From Phaseolus vulgaris (lineage: Eukaryota; Streptophyta; Magnoliopsida; Fabales; Fabaceae), in NCBI RefSeq assembly GCF_000499845.2, contig NC_023759.2, positions 40,591,172-40,655,171 on the forward strand: a stretch of DNA of 64,000 bases. Direction: 5' to 3'. The translations under genes and the position numbers were made by a program. The number at the start of each line of letters is the position of its first letter. Within the stretch, counting starts at the first letter, position 1. Below the pieces are notes generated by a model, which made no database searches, was not told the origin of the DNA, and saw only the letters and a list, made by a program, of their open reading frames with translations. This document shows, piece after piece, positions 35,615-47,050 of the stretch.

Positions 35615-38600
35615 TTATAAATAATGCTTAATCTTGAAGACCGATAATTTTACCCACTTAACGTGGCTGAAGAACGGTTTATCTGAAACGGGTACGAGCT
35701 TTGTAATCCAAGCAATTGGCCATGACACAGCTGCAATTCCAATACAAATTCCCCATTGCTCCCATGTTAATCGCTCTGTATCAGCAAACTTCCTTAAGAG
35801 TTCCACCATCACAACTTGAAGAACAAGAGTAATCCCCACAATTCCAAGAAACAAGTGGTTTCTGTGAAGGCCTTGGAACACATTAAGTTTCTCCATACTT
35901 CTAGAGTTGAACTCGTTGAATACTTGGCAGAGAACAAAAGTATTAAAAATTAGAGTATCCTTTACCTCCTCTCTAACATTGAAGATTGACTTTCCATTGA
36001 ATTGTAAAACCAATAGGACAGCAATCTGATACAAGGCTTGGGCTAAAAGGTTTCTCCACATAATACTAGTAATAAGAGGTTCAGTCCTACCCACTGGCTT
36101 TTTCTCCAATAACTCCTTTGTAGGTCTTTCTGTAGCCAGTGCCAATGCTCCTAGAGTATCCATAATGAGATTTACCCATAATAGTTGAACAGTTGTTAGG
36201 GGAACATCTCCCGAAGAAACTGCCGCAATAAAATTGATCACTAGAGCTGCAACATTCACGGTTAGTTGAAACTGGATAAATTTTTGGATGTTGTTGTAAA
36301 CACATCGCCCCCACCTTAAAACAGTGACAACAGAACTGAAGTTGTCATCTAAGATAACAATGTCAGAACTTTCCTTGGCAACTTCAGTTCCTTGGATCCC
36401 CATAGAAAGTCCAATGTCGGCTTCTTTCAAAGCAGGTGCATCATTTGTGCCATCTCCTGTGACTGCAACAACGTGACCTTTCTTTTTCAAGCATTGCACC
36501 ATTAAATGTTTGTCCAAAGGGGATGATCTTGCCATCACGCGGATCTTCTCTACTTTCTCCATTCTCTCTTCTTCAGAATAATTCCTAAATTCCACACCCT
36601 CCACCACTTCTCCCGCACTCACATGGCCATCAAAGTCTAATATTCCGCATTCTGTTGCTATTGCTTTTGCAGTGAATATGTTATCACCTGTGATCATCTT
36701 GATACTAACTCCTGCAAGTTTACACGCTTCCACAGCCTTCTTGACGTCGGGTCGGCATGGATCCTTGAGGCCAACAATACCTAGCAAGGTCAAGCCATCT
36801 TTTCTAAGGATTTGATGTGCTTTCTCCTTATCGTTATAATCAATATCTTCTGAAATCTGCATGTGAGCAAAAGCAATACATCTAAGGCTGCTAGCAGCCA
36901 TGCCTTCAATTATATTTTCAAGTTTACTCCTTTCTTCATCAAGGGACTTCTCCATGCCATCATTGTCAATATAATGTGAACACATTGCAAGTATAATCTC
37001 TGCAGCCCCTTTCCAATGAACGTGAACTGTGTTGTTGGTCTTCGTCCTTATTGCGACTCCACTTCGTTTCTTTTCAGAGTTAAACGTTTCAACATGGAGA
37101 ACTTCGTATGTGCGCTTCAGTTTATCCATGTCCATGCCTAAATCTGACACGGCCCACAAGAGTATAGCTTTCTCTGTTGGGCTACCAGAAATTTCATGTT
37201 CAGATGTTGATGAAGATTTATATATACTGCCAGTTGTGTTGAGGCCAACTCCTTGTTGGAATAACTCAAGAACTTTAGGGGCCATAGCATTGGAAAAATT
37301 TTCCACAACATTTTGTAGGCCAAGCCAAAACTTGGTGACTCTCATTTGATTCAAAGTTAAGGTACCAGTTTTATCCGTGCAAATAACTGTAGCTGACCCC
37401 ATGGTTTCGCAAGCAGAAAGTTTCCTCACCATTGCTTGGTCTGCCATCATTCTTTTCATGGAGTAAGCAAGAGTGAGAGTGACAGCCAATGGAAGACCCT
37501 CTGGGATTGCCACCACCACAATAGTCACTGCAGTAGCAACAATCCTAACTACGGCATTGAAAATGTCGTTTATATCAGTTTTACTCCCCTGGAACTCTGT
37601 CTTCCCACTATCATCATCTTTTGTGTTTCCAGTGAAATAACGAATTAACAAGACTATGAGAACAAGAAAAGCAACTGTGAGGCCTACCTTTCCAATAGAA
37701 GAGGTTAACTTATCAAGGCGAGCCTGTAATGGTGTCCTTTCATTGGTGTCTCGCGATATGGAGCTCATCATTTCACCCCATGCTGTGTTAGTTCCCACAG
37801 ATGTCACTAGCATCTGACCATAGCCATCCACCACTTTTGCACCAGACAGCAAGAAGGGGCTTTTTGAAGGCTCAATTTCTACATGGTCGCTCTCACCTGT
37901 CATACTTGATTCATCCACTAGCAAAGAATGGCCACTCAAGAACAGTCCATCAGCTGGAATCTGGTCACCAATCTTAAGGGATGCAATATCTCCCACAACA
38001 ACATCAAAGATGGATATTTGCTCTGGCCTTCCATTTCTCACAACTTCTACTTTGATGTTGTTGCTTATCTTAGACAATTTGTCAAACTGTCTCTCTTGTC
38101 TGATGTTGCTTAGTGCAGTCACAACCACCACCAGAAACACTGCTAGAAATATACTCCCTCCTTCATACCAGCCTTCCCCCGGGCCATGTTCTTTTATGCC
38201 AAAACCAAGGGAAAGACCGGCGCAAACAAGAAGGATCAGAATAGTAGTATCATTGAATGCTTCCACTACAAAGCTCATGAAAAACTTAGGCGGTGGCCTC
38301 TGGTAAGTGTTCGAACCAAATACTTCAATACGTTTGGCAACATCATCATGGCTGCCAGTAATTCCCTTTTCTGGAATGGCTCCAAGAATGTTTGCAACAC
38401 CTTCAACTCCTCCAAACTCTGCAAAGGCTAACAAGTTTTTGTCCTTAACCATACTAGCAATCCTGACCTTGTCAACGTCAGGAACCAAAGAATAATGATT
38501 GGTCCCATTACGCGGAATCAGGGGCTCGATGATATCAAGAGTACTGCTGCGACTTGAAGATTGGGTTTGGAAGAGTTTAGAGAAAGGATGGGTGTTCGTA

Positions 38601-38770
38601 TTTCTCTTTGATATGACTTCTTTGGCCAAGGCAAGCATGACTCGCCTAGAATAAATTGCTGTGTAAGCAAAACGCCATCTCTTTTTGGCTATGTTGATGG
38701 TGTAATTAACAGTGGAGGTTATGTCAATGAGAAACGAGCTGCTATCATATTTAAGATTTATGGAGCTCAT
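35615..38770 (-). CDS. Plasma-membrane-type, calmodulin-regulated Ca2+-ATPase (ACA12/ACA13 type)
   Basis: A single exon of 1051 codons. It is a P2B ATPase that exports Ca2+ from the cytosol using ATP. The N-terminus (about 29-52, KKRWRFAYTAIYSRRVMLAL) is a basic amphipathic stretch of the calmodulin-binding autoinhibitory kind. Motifs: TGES 291-294 in the actuator domain, PEGLP 423-427 in membrane helix 4, phosphorylated Asp466 in DKTGT, KGAAE 587-591 in the nucleotide domain, MITGDN 692-697 and TGDGTNDAP 771-779 in the hinge, and LLWVNLIMDTLGALALATE (863-881) in helix 6. About ten membrane helices are expected. Arabidopsis ACA12 and ACA13 are also intronless and of similar length. All key residues are present, so I expect a working pump. 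The start at 38770 is the first Met and fits a TATA box about 100 bp upstream. Confidence 0.96.
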   Translation of the reverse strand: MSSINLKYDSSSFLIDITSTVNYTINIAKKRWRFAYTAIYSRRVMLALAKEVISKRNTNTHPFSKLFQTQSSSRSSTLDIIEPLIPRNGTNHYSLVPDVDKVRIASMVKDKNLLAFAEFGGVEGVANILGAIPEKGITGSHDDVAKRIEVFGSNTYQRPPPKFFMSFVVEAFNDTTILILLVCAGLSLGFGIKEHGPGEGWYEGGSIFLAVFLVVVVTALSNIRQERQFDKLSKISNNIKVEVVRNGRPEQISIFDVVVGDIASLKIGDQIPADGLFLSGHSLLVDESSMTGESDHVEIEPSKSPFLLSGAKVVDGYGQMLVTSVGTNTAWGEMMSSISRDTNERTPLQARLDKLTSSIGKVGLTVAFLVLIVLLIRYFTGNTKDDDSGKTEFQGSKTDINDIFNAVVRIVATAVTIVVVAIPEGLPLAVTLTLAYSMKRMMADQAMVRKLSACETMGSATVICTDKTGTLTLNQMRVTKFWLGLQNVVENFSNAMAPKVLELFQQGVGLNTTGSIYKSSSTSEHEISGSPTEKAILLWAVSDLGMDMDKLKRTYEVLHVETFNSEKKRSGVAIRTKTNNTVHVHWKGAAEIILAMCSHYIDNDGMEKSLDEERSKLENIIEGMAASSLRCIAFAHMQISEDIDYNDKEKAHQILRKDGLTLLGIVGLKDPCRPDVKKAVEACKLAGVSIKMITGDNIFTAKAIATECGILDFDGHVSAGEVVEGVEFRNYSEEERMEKVEKIRVMARSSPLDKHLMVQCLKKKGHVVAVTGDGTNDAPALKEADIGLSMGIQGTEVAKESSDIVILDDNFSSVVTVLRWGRCVYNNIQKFIQFQLTVNVAALVINFIAAVSSGDVPLTTVQLLWVNLIMDTLGALALATERPTKELLEKKPVGRTEPLITSIMWRNLLAQALYQIAVLLVLQFNGKSIFNVREEVKDTLIFNTFVLCQVFNEFNSRSMEKLNVFQGLHRNHLFLGIVGITLVLQVVMVELLRKFADTERLTWEQWGICIGIAAVSWPIAWITKLVPVSDKPFFSHVKWVKLSVFKIKHYL

Positions 38771-38865
38771 CGTGGATTGAGAGAAAAGCAGAAGTTCTAT
38801 AACTAATTAATCCTAAAAGATACTAGGAAAGAACTTCATTCTGAAAACTAGAAGGTGGTTATCTT

Positions 38866-38876
38866 CCATATATAAC
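38866..38876 (-). promoter_or_regulatory. Probable TATA box of the Ca2+-ATPase gene
   Basis: GTTATATATGG on the minus strand, about 100 bp upstream of the start codon. Assigned by motif and spacing. Confidence 0.55.
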
Positions 38877-40836
38877 ATGTCAGAGGGTTTCTAAAGGCAA
38901 TTTCCGAGTAGTTTCCTACATATAAAAGAAACAAGTGTATTTTTTTTTATAATCGGCTTTAGTCAAACTTTTAAAGTACACGCTCTGCAAACAAATTCTT
39001 GCCGCATGAGTGAAAGTGAGTTCTGAGAATATAGTAGCCACTTTGATAAGAAAGACCAAATCACGTTTAAAGGGCACTCTTTGCATTCACGGATGAGCTA
39101 ACCGATTTATATTTTATTTCAAAAACTTGAAAATAGGTAAAATTTGAACCATCTAATTAATTTGATGATGATTTATGACTGTGAATGTGTCTAGTTTTGT
39201 ATAACAGAAAAAAGAGTACGCAAAGCAATAAAACAAACTTGTGTTGTTATCCAATTGTATGTTATCTTAAAAAATCACATGACTCTGTTTATTATTAGTT
39301 ACCGGGGCGAAACTGTTGCATATGCATTAAACTCTTTAAAGTGGAACTCAAAAATTTCTAAAATAAAAACTGCACCGCTGGCGTATGTAAAAGACTTTTG
39401 TTATAATAAATTTATGCATTTTCTTGAAACCGACATAGAGACGAGTAGTGGGTAACCATAATCTGTATTGCTATTCAATTCAGATCCCAGAATAGTGGGA
39501 ACACTTGGTACAGTTATAAATCATTTAAACAAAAAAAAGTATAATCAGATAGTCACTTCATTTAACTCATTAATCATTAATGAATGTTAATATATTATTA
39601 TAATATGAATGAAATGGTAGTTTTATAGTCGTCTTATTTATCAAAAAAATGTTAAAAAAAACTCTTAAACAGTGGAGTATGGATCCAGAAATATTGATAA
39701 AAAAGGATAAGGTAGAAGATAAAAATGCACTTGAATCTTGATTGAGTGGAGTACAACGAGCTTCGCGTGGAAGTTAATGGCCTAATTAAAGCTACCAACC
39801 AACTAGAAGGAACCAAAACAAATTGAATTTATAAAGTACCGTGCACCATGCTCTTGTTGACTGGGTCTGAGAGGATGTGATGTACGAACATCATATAACT
39901 GTTCTTTTAGTAAAGTCGATTACTAATATGTTTCTCAAAAACTCCGGGTAAAACCATGCCGTCCTGGCCGGGCATGGATTTTGCGTGGAATTTGCGTGCC
40001 TACAAGTACAAAAATACAGGACTTTTTCGCGTTTATGTTTTTCTTCCTAAGTCACACAAAATAAAAAATTGCACGTTTCTTTAGAAAATATTTGTATTGT
40101 GTTTTTGCGTAAATTCAAGTATCATTTCTATCGTTATTCACTCAGAACACAATGTAGTTAAATAAGGTTCCAAGTTTGTTCAAAGGTGTTGTCAATGACT
40201 GAAATTCCAACAATGTTTCCGAAAAAAGACATACACGATAAACTAAAGAACTCAGAAAGTATTGTAATGTATTATATAAATGAAGGTAGAAAGGAAGAAG
40301 TGGTTGTAGTGGTGACGAAGTGGACAATGGAGATCATCAACATATGCGGCTGGTTTCACACACGCCCTATGGACCAAATGGCAATTCAAAAACCTATTCC
40401 TTCTTTACAGGTGTGTGAAACCAAGGTGCTTGCGGTAATGTCGGAAATTTAACTCCAACAACTAAGACTTCACTTTTATTTTTGTTTTTAAATAACCCTG
40501 TCAAATTAATCGAACTATTTTAAATTTTCATTATGAATAAAACATGTATATGTCAGAAATTGATAAGACTAACTAAAAAATCTATGAATGATGAAACATC
40601 GTAGAACTGAGTGGTTACAACAGTACATAAACCCAACCGAAAGTGTAGTTGAGTTAACTTCTCTAATAAGTCGCTGTGAACCAACTGGCGTCAACCCAAT
40701 TACCTCACTTTGAGGTTTATTTGTCAACCATCACTCGTTATCTCAGATTTAGAACAATCATCAGATGACTGTTACCCACCAATCAATCTATAATAAAAAG
40801 AATTGCAATTAGCCGTTTCAACTACGACACTAGTGT

Positions 40837-40908
40837 ATTATGCAGTAGAATACAGTAACTCGGATTTCTTAAATTATGCAGTAGAATACAGTAACTCAGA
40901 TTTCTCAA
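40837..40908. repeat. 36-bp tandem duplication
   Basis: The unit ATTATGCAGTAGAATACAGT plus 16 bases occurs twice head to tail with two differences. Confidence 0.9.
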
Positions 40909-41879
40909 ATTGTGCCATTTGATCTTTGTATTAACTTCAGATCCCGCACTTCACAAATGCTAGAAAATATTAATTGCTGGGATAGAACTCATATGACTAA
41001 CACCCTGACATGTTATTGGAAACAAATTTTAAACAGTGCTAACACTAATTTAAACATATTAAATCTAATTTTTAAATATGTTCTTGATGCCCAGTTTCAT
41101 TGACTTTATCAATACTAATCTTCATCAAAGAAAATTATTTAAAAGAATCAAATCCAGTTCCATATAACAATTTTAATATACTAATTCAAATTTAACTAAA
41201 ATCATTTTAAGTTATTTTTCAATGTATGCAACTACTTAGGCTTTTAAAATATTGTAAATTTTATAAGTAATGTGTATAGTTTTACGTTTGAATTACTAAA
41301 ACTTTATATTAAATAATGGCATACATATCAAATACCATATCACTTTAGAATTTGGTACTAAAACATAAACAAAATTAAATGACCTAATTATTAAGATATT
41401 AAGATAATTATTTCTGCGTTACACAAATAATAGTATTAATAGTATCCTGATTCAAATTAGTATTCCTTTTTCTGTAACTAATTATTCAATTTAAATATAT
41501 TTTATTTCTAAATTTATTTAAACTATGCTTATAGCAAACAAACATTTGTAATTAAAAATAAGAATAATTATTATTAATTAAAATTTGTTATTTACTAAGT
41601 CTATTTGTGTTTCACTCTAAAACTCCCTTAAAAATTCTACATATAACAATTCTGTCATACCTACACCAGATACATTAAGAGGTCTATTTGTAGTGAATTT
41701 ATTGTCTGTACATTATTATATTTTTTTACATTATACGTCAGAAGTTACGTTAACATAGAAATCAAAATCACTTGAATTAAATGTAAGGATAAAAATCAAG
41801 TTATTAAAACTAAGGACTTTCATAGACATTTATTAAAAGTCTATTATTCAATGCAGTTAAAAACACATCCCAACCAAAC

Positions 41880-41881
<2 letters not shown>

Positions 41882-41923
<42 letters not shown>
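41882..41923. repeat. (TA)n microsatellite
   Basis: An uninterrupted TA run of about 21 units. Confidence 0.95.
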
Positions 41924-41924
<1 letters not shown>

Positions 41925-44900
41925 TGGTTTATCAGTAAAGTAACTAATATTAAGGGTGCCTATGCTTTTATTACAAAAGACAAACAAGGAATAAAAATGA
42001 TCATGTTATATTTATACATTATCCATAGAATCTACCTCCCATAAGCCAAAGAAACTTCCGGCTTACACATACACAATATTGCACGCAATCCAATTGTTCC
42101 ACAAAAACATTATTTTGTTTCATCATTTTTCTCCCTGAAGACTTAATAATCTAACTTTCACACGTTAAGAGAACACCTCTTCCTCCACCACCATATTAAT
42201 CATACTTTGTTGCTACTTTTTGTCTCATACTTATAAACATGAACCAATTTACACACATTATATTCTCATCGAACACATATTTCTCATATATGAATCAAAT
42301 AATAGGTAATATAATATGATAAGATAATTAATTTCAGTTCTGAAGTGTCAAACCGAACATGTCGATTACGGGATAAAGAAGACCTAGATCTATTCAAAAA
42401 AAAAAATCAATTTTAATTGGTAATCGAATTTTTAAATTGGTCTTTTATTACTTTTTTAAATCAGCTTGGCTCTCAACATTCCTACTCACAATAGTATTTT
42501 CTTCTATTATTCATCGTCAAGTTAACATGTGAACCACAAACATAAAGAAACCAAAATAAAGCAATTAAAAATTAGAGAACTAAAGATTCTTAAATACTTA
42601 ATTATTGAGAGTAAAAACACATCAACCCCATCTTAAATAGAGAATTTCAAATTTTCCAAGAAATTCAAATACATTAAATTTGAATTATTTTCTTTTCATA
42701 TTATTTCATTTTTCTAATGTTTTATTTGGATAAGATAATTCAATTCCATTGAATTTTAATTTTCTTATTTCAATAGAGTATCATCAAATGCAAAAAAAAA
42801 ATATCACTTCAATCTTGCAATTATTAACAAAAGAAACTATTGCATACCTTAATTAAAAAATGTTAATGACATCCACCAAAAAATAGTCACATCAATCAAC
42901 CTAGAAAACTCAAACCTACGTCGGCCAATAAATAATCCAATCCTATTAATAAGAAAATAATTAAAATCAACATAACAAAATTAGAACATTGATTTAAAAA
43001 CTTACTAACAAAAAAGTAGAAAAATAGTATCAATCGCATCGATAAAAACAATCCTACCAATGTTGAGAAAATCCTAACTAAGGATGGTAAAAAAGCCCAC
43101 TAATGACGTCAACTAATATTATAAAAAGACATGTTCAATATCAATTAAAAAACACAATTGATGTTAACAAAAAAAACAAACTAACGTTAACTTATAAATA
43201 ACACTAACTTATATCAACAATAAATTAATCTTGAAGATAACAATAAAAAATATAATCACAATTTACTTTCATTATAAAAAAAATCGTTGTTGACATACGG
43301 TAAAAAAAAAAATGTCAAGTCAATAACATCTCAAATAACTCAAAAAGAGAATACAAATAAAATTATCATAGATTAAAAAAAGATAATAAAGTATAAAAAA
43401 ATTTAAATTATTACTTTTCGTACTTTGATAAAAATTATTCACATAAATTCCTATAATCCAAACTACCCATTTTATTAGAAACTACTTAATTTTTTAGGAA
43501 AAATGAATTATCCTCTAAAAAAACACTCTCCTCAAAACAATGACTTATGTAACATAAAAAAAAATACGATTCGAAGATATGTATAATCTCTAAAAATATA
43601 GGATAAGATATATGAATCTATATTATATATAATTATAAATTATATAAATTAACTATAAAGATTTATGTGCATAAATATATAATTTTGTTTTGTAACAGAA
43701 TGATGTTTTTCGTAACTGATTTAAAAATATTTGTTTCTTATTTTATAATCATAATAAAAATTTATATAATAAATTTAAATTTTTAAAAAATTAATATATT
43801 TCTCTTTTTAAAAAATTATATTAGAACTGTACTAGAATTATCAAAAAATCTAACAAATATTTTTGAATTAGACATTTTACCAATACAAGTTCTACGAGTG
43901 TCATACAAATATCGGTATTCAATATGTATATCGAACCGACACACGGTTTAAAAAGACACCATTTAAAAGATGAATCCGAATCCAAATCCAAACCTCATAC
44001 CTCATAGACAACACCATTCAATTAAAAGACAAATCTGAACCTCATAGGCAACGACTTTTAATAAAATGTAAGGGTACTAGTTTGGTAATCCATTATTAAC
44101 TACTAGGACGGAACTTTCCAAACGTGTCAAACTGAACATAGAGGGTAGTTATGAAAAAGACTTGACTAATAACTTCTACACTTTAATACATGCCATCATA
44201 AAAAAAAAGAAAAACAAAAAAGAGTCCGCCTACACAAAGCAAAAACTAATTGAGTGTTCACAACGCATTTTTTTTAAACAGTGTTGTTAACTAAATTTTA
44301 TGAGAGATTTTAAATATTTTGTGCCCCAGTATTATTGAATGACTTTTCTAATTTTATAATTTTTATTATATTTAAACTAATTATAGATTATTTTCTTTAA
44401 AAAAATAGGGAATGTCGGATGAATAGTAATTAGTGATTGTTGACAAATCGAAAAGACCTAGGAACTAGCGACCGAAAGTTTAAGGACTTTTCCCGTGTAT
44501 ATTAAATGACCGACTGCAGAGGGAAACTACCAGGCAATTTCGTGGAAAATGACATTTGGAATTGTGATGCTTAAGTGAACAACTTCTCGGCATCTTCCAA
44601 CGTTGACAGATTGTCATTCTAAATCAATCTAAATCAACCAATCAATCTAAAGACTCCAGTGTATTAAATCAATTCTAAAAAATATTAATTTGACACCAGT
44701 TTCCAACCTCATAAAATATCTTTATCTCCAATCTAAAAACTACTGGTCAAATCATCCCCATCATAAGGTTGCTTTCATTCGCAAGCAACTTCTTCCATTG
44801 GTTGTTGCTCTTAGCAACTACTTCCATGAATGGAAAAGGCGGCCAAAAAGTCCAAATTGAGATCCTCAATCAGATTAAGCTTTTGTTTTTTAATAGTTTC

Positions 44901-46399
44901 ATACGAACAATGAGAATAGAATTATATTATGTAAAAACAATACAGTAATGTCGAAATCATAATTAATTATAACATCAAAATCAACATAAAATTTTAATAA
45001 TCTATTTAAGAAATAATCTATACATAATATTCAAAATCTTTTTCGTTTTTTCTTCGTGTTAAAAATTTTGGCCCATCACTCAATCCAAAGAAAGTGTGTT
45101 TGAGATTTTCTTATCCGACCCTTTTTAACTTCATCACTTTTGAAACAATAGGAGAGTAAGTAAAACAATTTAAGATCAAATATTTATATTTTAATTTCAT
45201 GTTGGTTGTGAAATTCAGAATGATTTTTAAAAATACAAAAGAACACTAAAATTCATTCAAAATCGATCTAAAATCATTGCTTTTTAGAAACATGCAAACC
45301 AAACATTATTAAAGAAACATTGACAGGTGTACAAAACATTTGAAGAGGAGAGTGCATGCGAGAAGGCTTAAGATCTACAACTATCAACCATTAGGGCATG
45401 ACTTTTTTGGGGCATCTTGTTTAGACAACGTGCTAGCTATTCCGGCACACATTGGTAGCAGTCCTATCAAGTAGAAAAAGTAAAAACGATGGGCTTTGCA
45501 ATCCACCTAGATTGCACCCAACTTATAATCTGCAGTGGGTTTACACAGTTCGTAGAGTCGAACTAGGAATAGAGTGCCTCCACGTGTATGGGGTAGACAC
45601 TTTTTATTTGCAAGGAAAAAATAGAACTGCAACTAAGGAACAAACTTTCGGACTTTAACTAAGTTACTTATAAATCATCCATGACTGAATAAATATACTT
45701 GTAATAATCCAGTCACAATCTACATTTTTTACTAAATATTTTTATTTAATGTTATAATCCTAAATATTATTATTTAATATTTTTTCATATTATTTAATTA
45801 TAAAATTAATTTTTATTATATATATTTATTTCTAAACTCATCACATCAAAATAAAAGTTATATACATCTCTAAAGATTGTCTTTTTCCTATTTTCCTAGG
45901 TATATATGTTGATGAATAAAACTTAATTAAAAACTATGACTATTTATTATCTTGAAAAGAATAATTTATATCATGTTATGAATAAAATTCAAGCAATTCT
46001 CACCACTATTATTGACAAAAAATATTAACAATCTTGAATATTGTACATCAATAATATAGATTGAGTACATAAAAAATATTATTAGAAGAGAATGTTTATT
46101 TTTCTTCAACATTCTGTAGAAATTACAACTGAATGTTTCGCTGATTATTTAGAAAAATAGGGTGAGAGATTTAAAATTTATTTTTCTTCGACATTCCTTA
46201 CAAAACTACACACTTTTTCATCCCTAGTCAACATAATCCTGTCCCTTAGCCAGAGTATATTAGAGATCCTAGTGGTGTCATAATTATTCTCATCTAAATA
46301 ACTTGCTAATAGGGAGTGAGACATTGACATAGTTACACCCATCTAAGATAACAAATTTAGATCCGCAACAGATGCACATGTCAGCAAAGTGGAAGAGAG

Positions 46400-47050
46400 A
46401 AAAAACATGTCCACAACATTATACGAGAGACAATAATATAGAACGAAAGACGTAAAACGGTCTTTGAATTGGGATCAGATCTGGAAAAAAGACGTTGGCT
46501 CGAGCCTGGCGCCGATGATCGTTTCCAGGAAAGTGGTCAAATGCACAACTGTGGCGGGCATGGGAGATCTCCGCGAAGGAGAAAAATGCACGGAAGGGTA
46601 CATAAATATCGACCTTGGTGGTAGGTTTGTCGGTCAGACTAGGTGGCGACCGTGGCAGTAGAAGACGACAACAACGTCGTATGAACGGCAGATGGCAACG
46701 TCGGAGGTAAAAAGTGAAAATTGGAAAAAAAAAATGCACTAAGGGATAGCCAAATATCGAAATGAGACAGACCAATAAGCAATGGATGCTCTTGGAATGC
46801 ACAAATTTGGATTAGGCTCTGAAACCATGAAGAGAAAAAAGGTATAAATTTATGTGATATAATCCCCTTGTGTGTTGGCACAGGTGAGGTACATATATCA
46901 TACACAGCAGTTGATAGGGATGAGCCCATGTCCATGTACAAAATATCTATAATATATCTAAAAGATGGTAACAACATAGAAATGGTAGCAAAAGATTTAG
47001 CAACAATGTGGGAAATAATTATTGTTGCTATAGCAATCATAGTGAGGTAG
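46400..47050 (-). mobile_element. LTR retrotransposon relic with tRNA-Met-type primer site
   Basis: On the minus strand TGGTTTCAGAGCC (46827-46815) differs by one base from TGGTATCAGAGCC, the primer-binding site complementary to initiator tRNA-Met used by plant copia and TRIM elements. Sequence to its right (about 46830-47050) would be LTR; sequence to its left (46815 to about 46400) is GC-richer and fits the start of an internal region, with Ser/Pro/Arg-rich frames such as RRCCRLLLPRSPPSLTDKP. No gag or pol domain is recognisable and the second LTR was not found, so borders are approximate. Confidence 0.5.

Larger units (their letters stand above)
38880..46399. other. Intergenic DNA, no gene seen
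   Basis: The left few hundred bases are the promoter region of the pump gene. The rest is AT-rich, with a 36-bp tandem duplication (40837-40908) and an (AT)n run (41882-41923). An open frame at 40186-40452 (88 codons) and one at 45452-45658 have no recognisable family and I do not call them genes. Confidence 0.5.

Noticed and set aside
40186..40452. 88-codon plus-strand frame in the intergenic region
   Set aside because: No domain, no splice or promoter context, and no coding bias beyond background.
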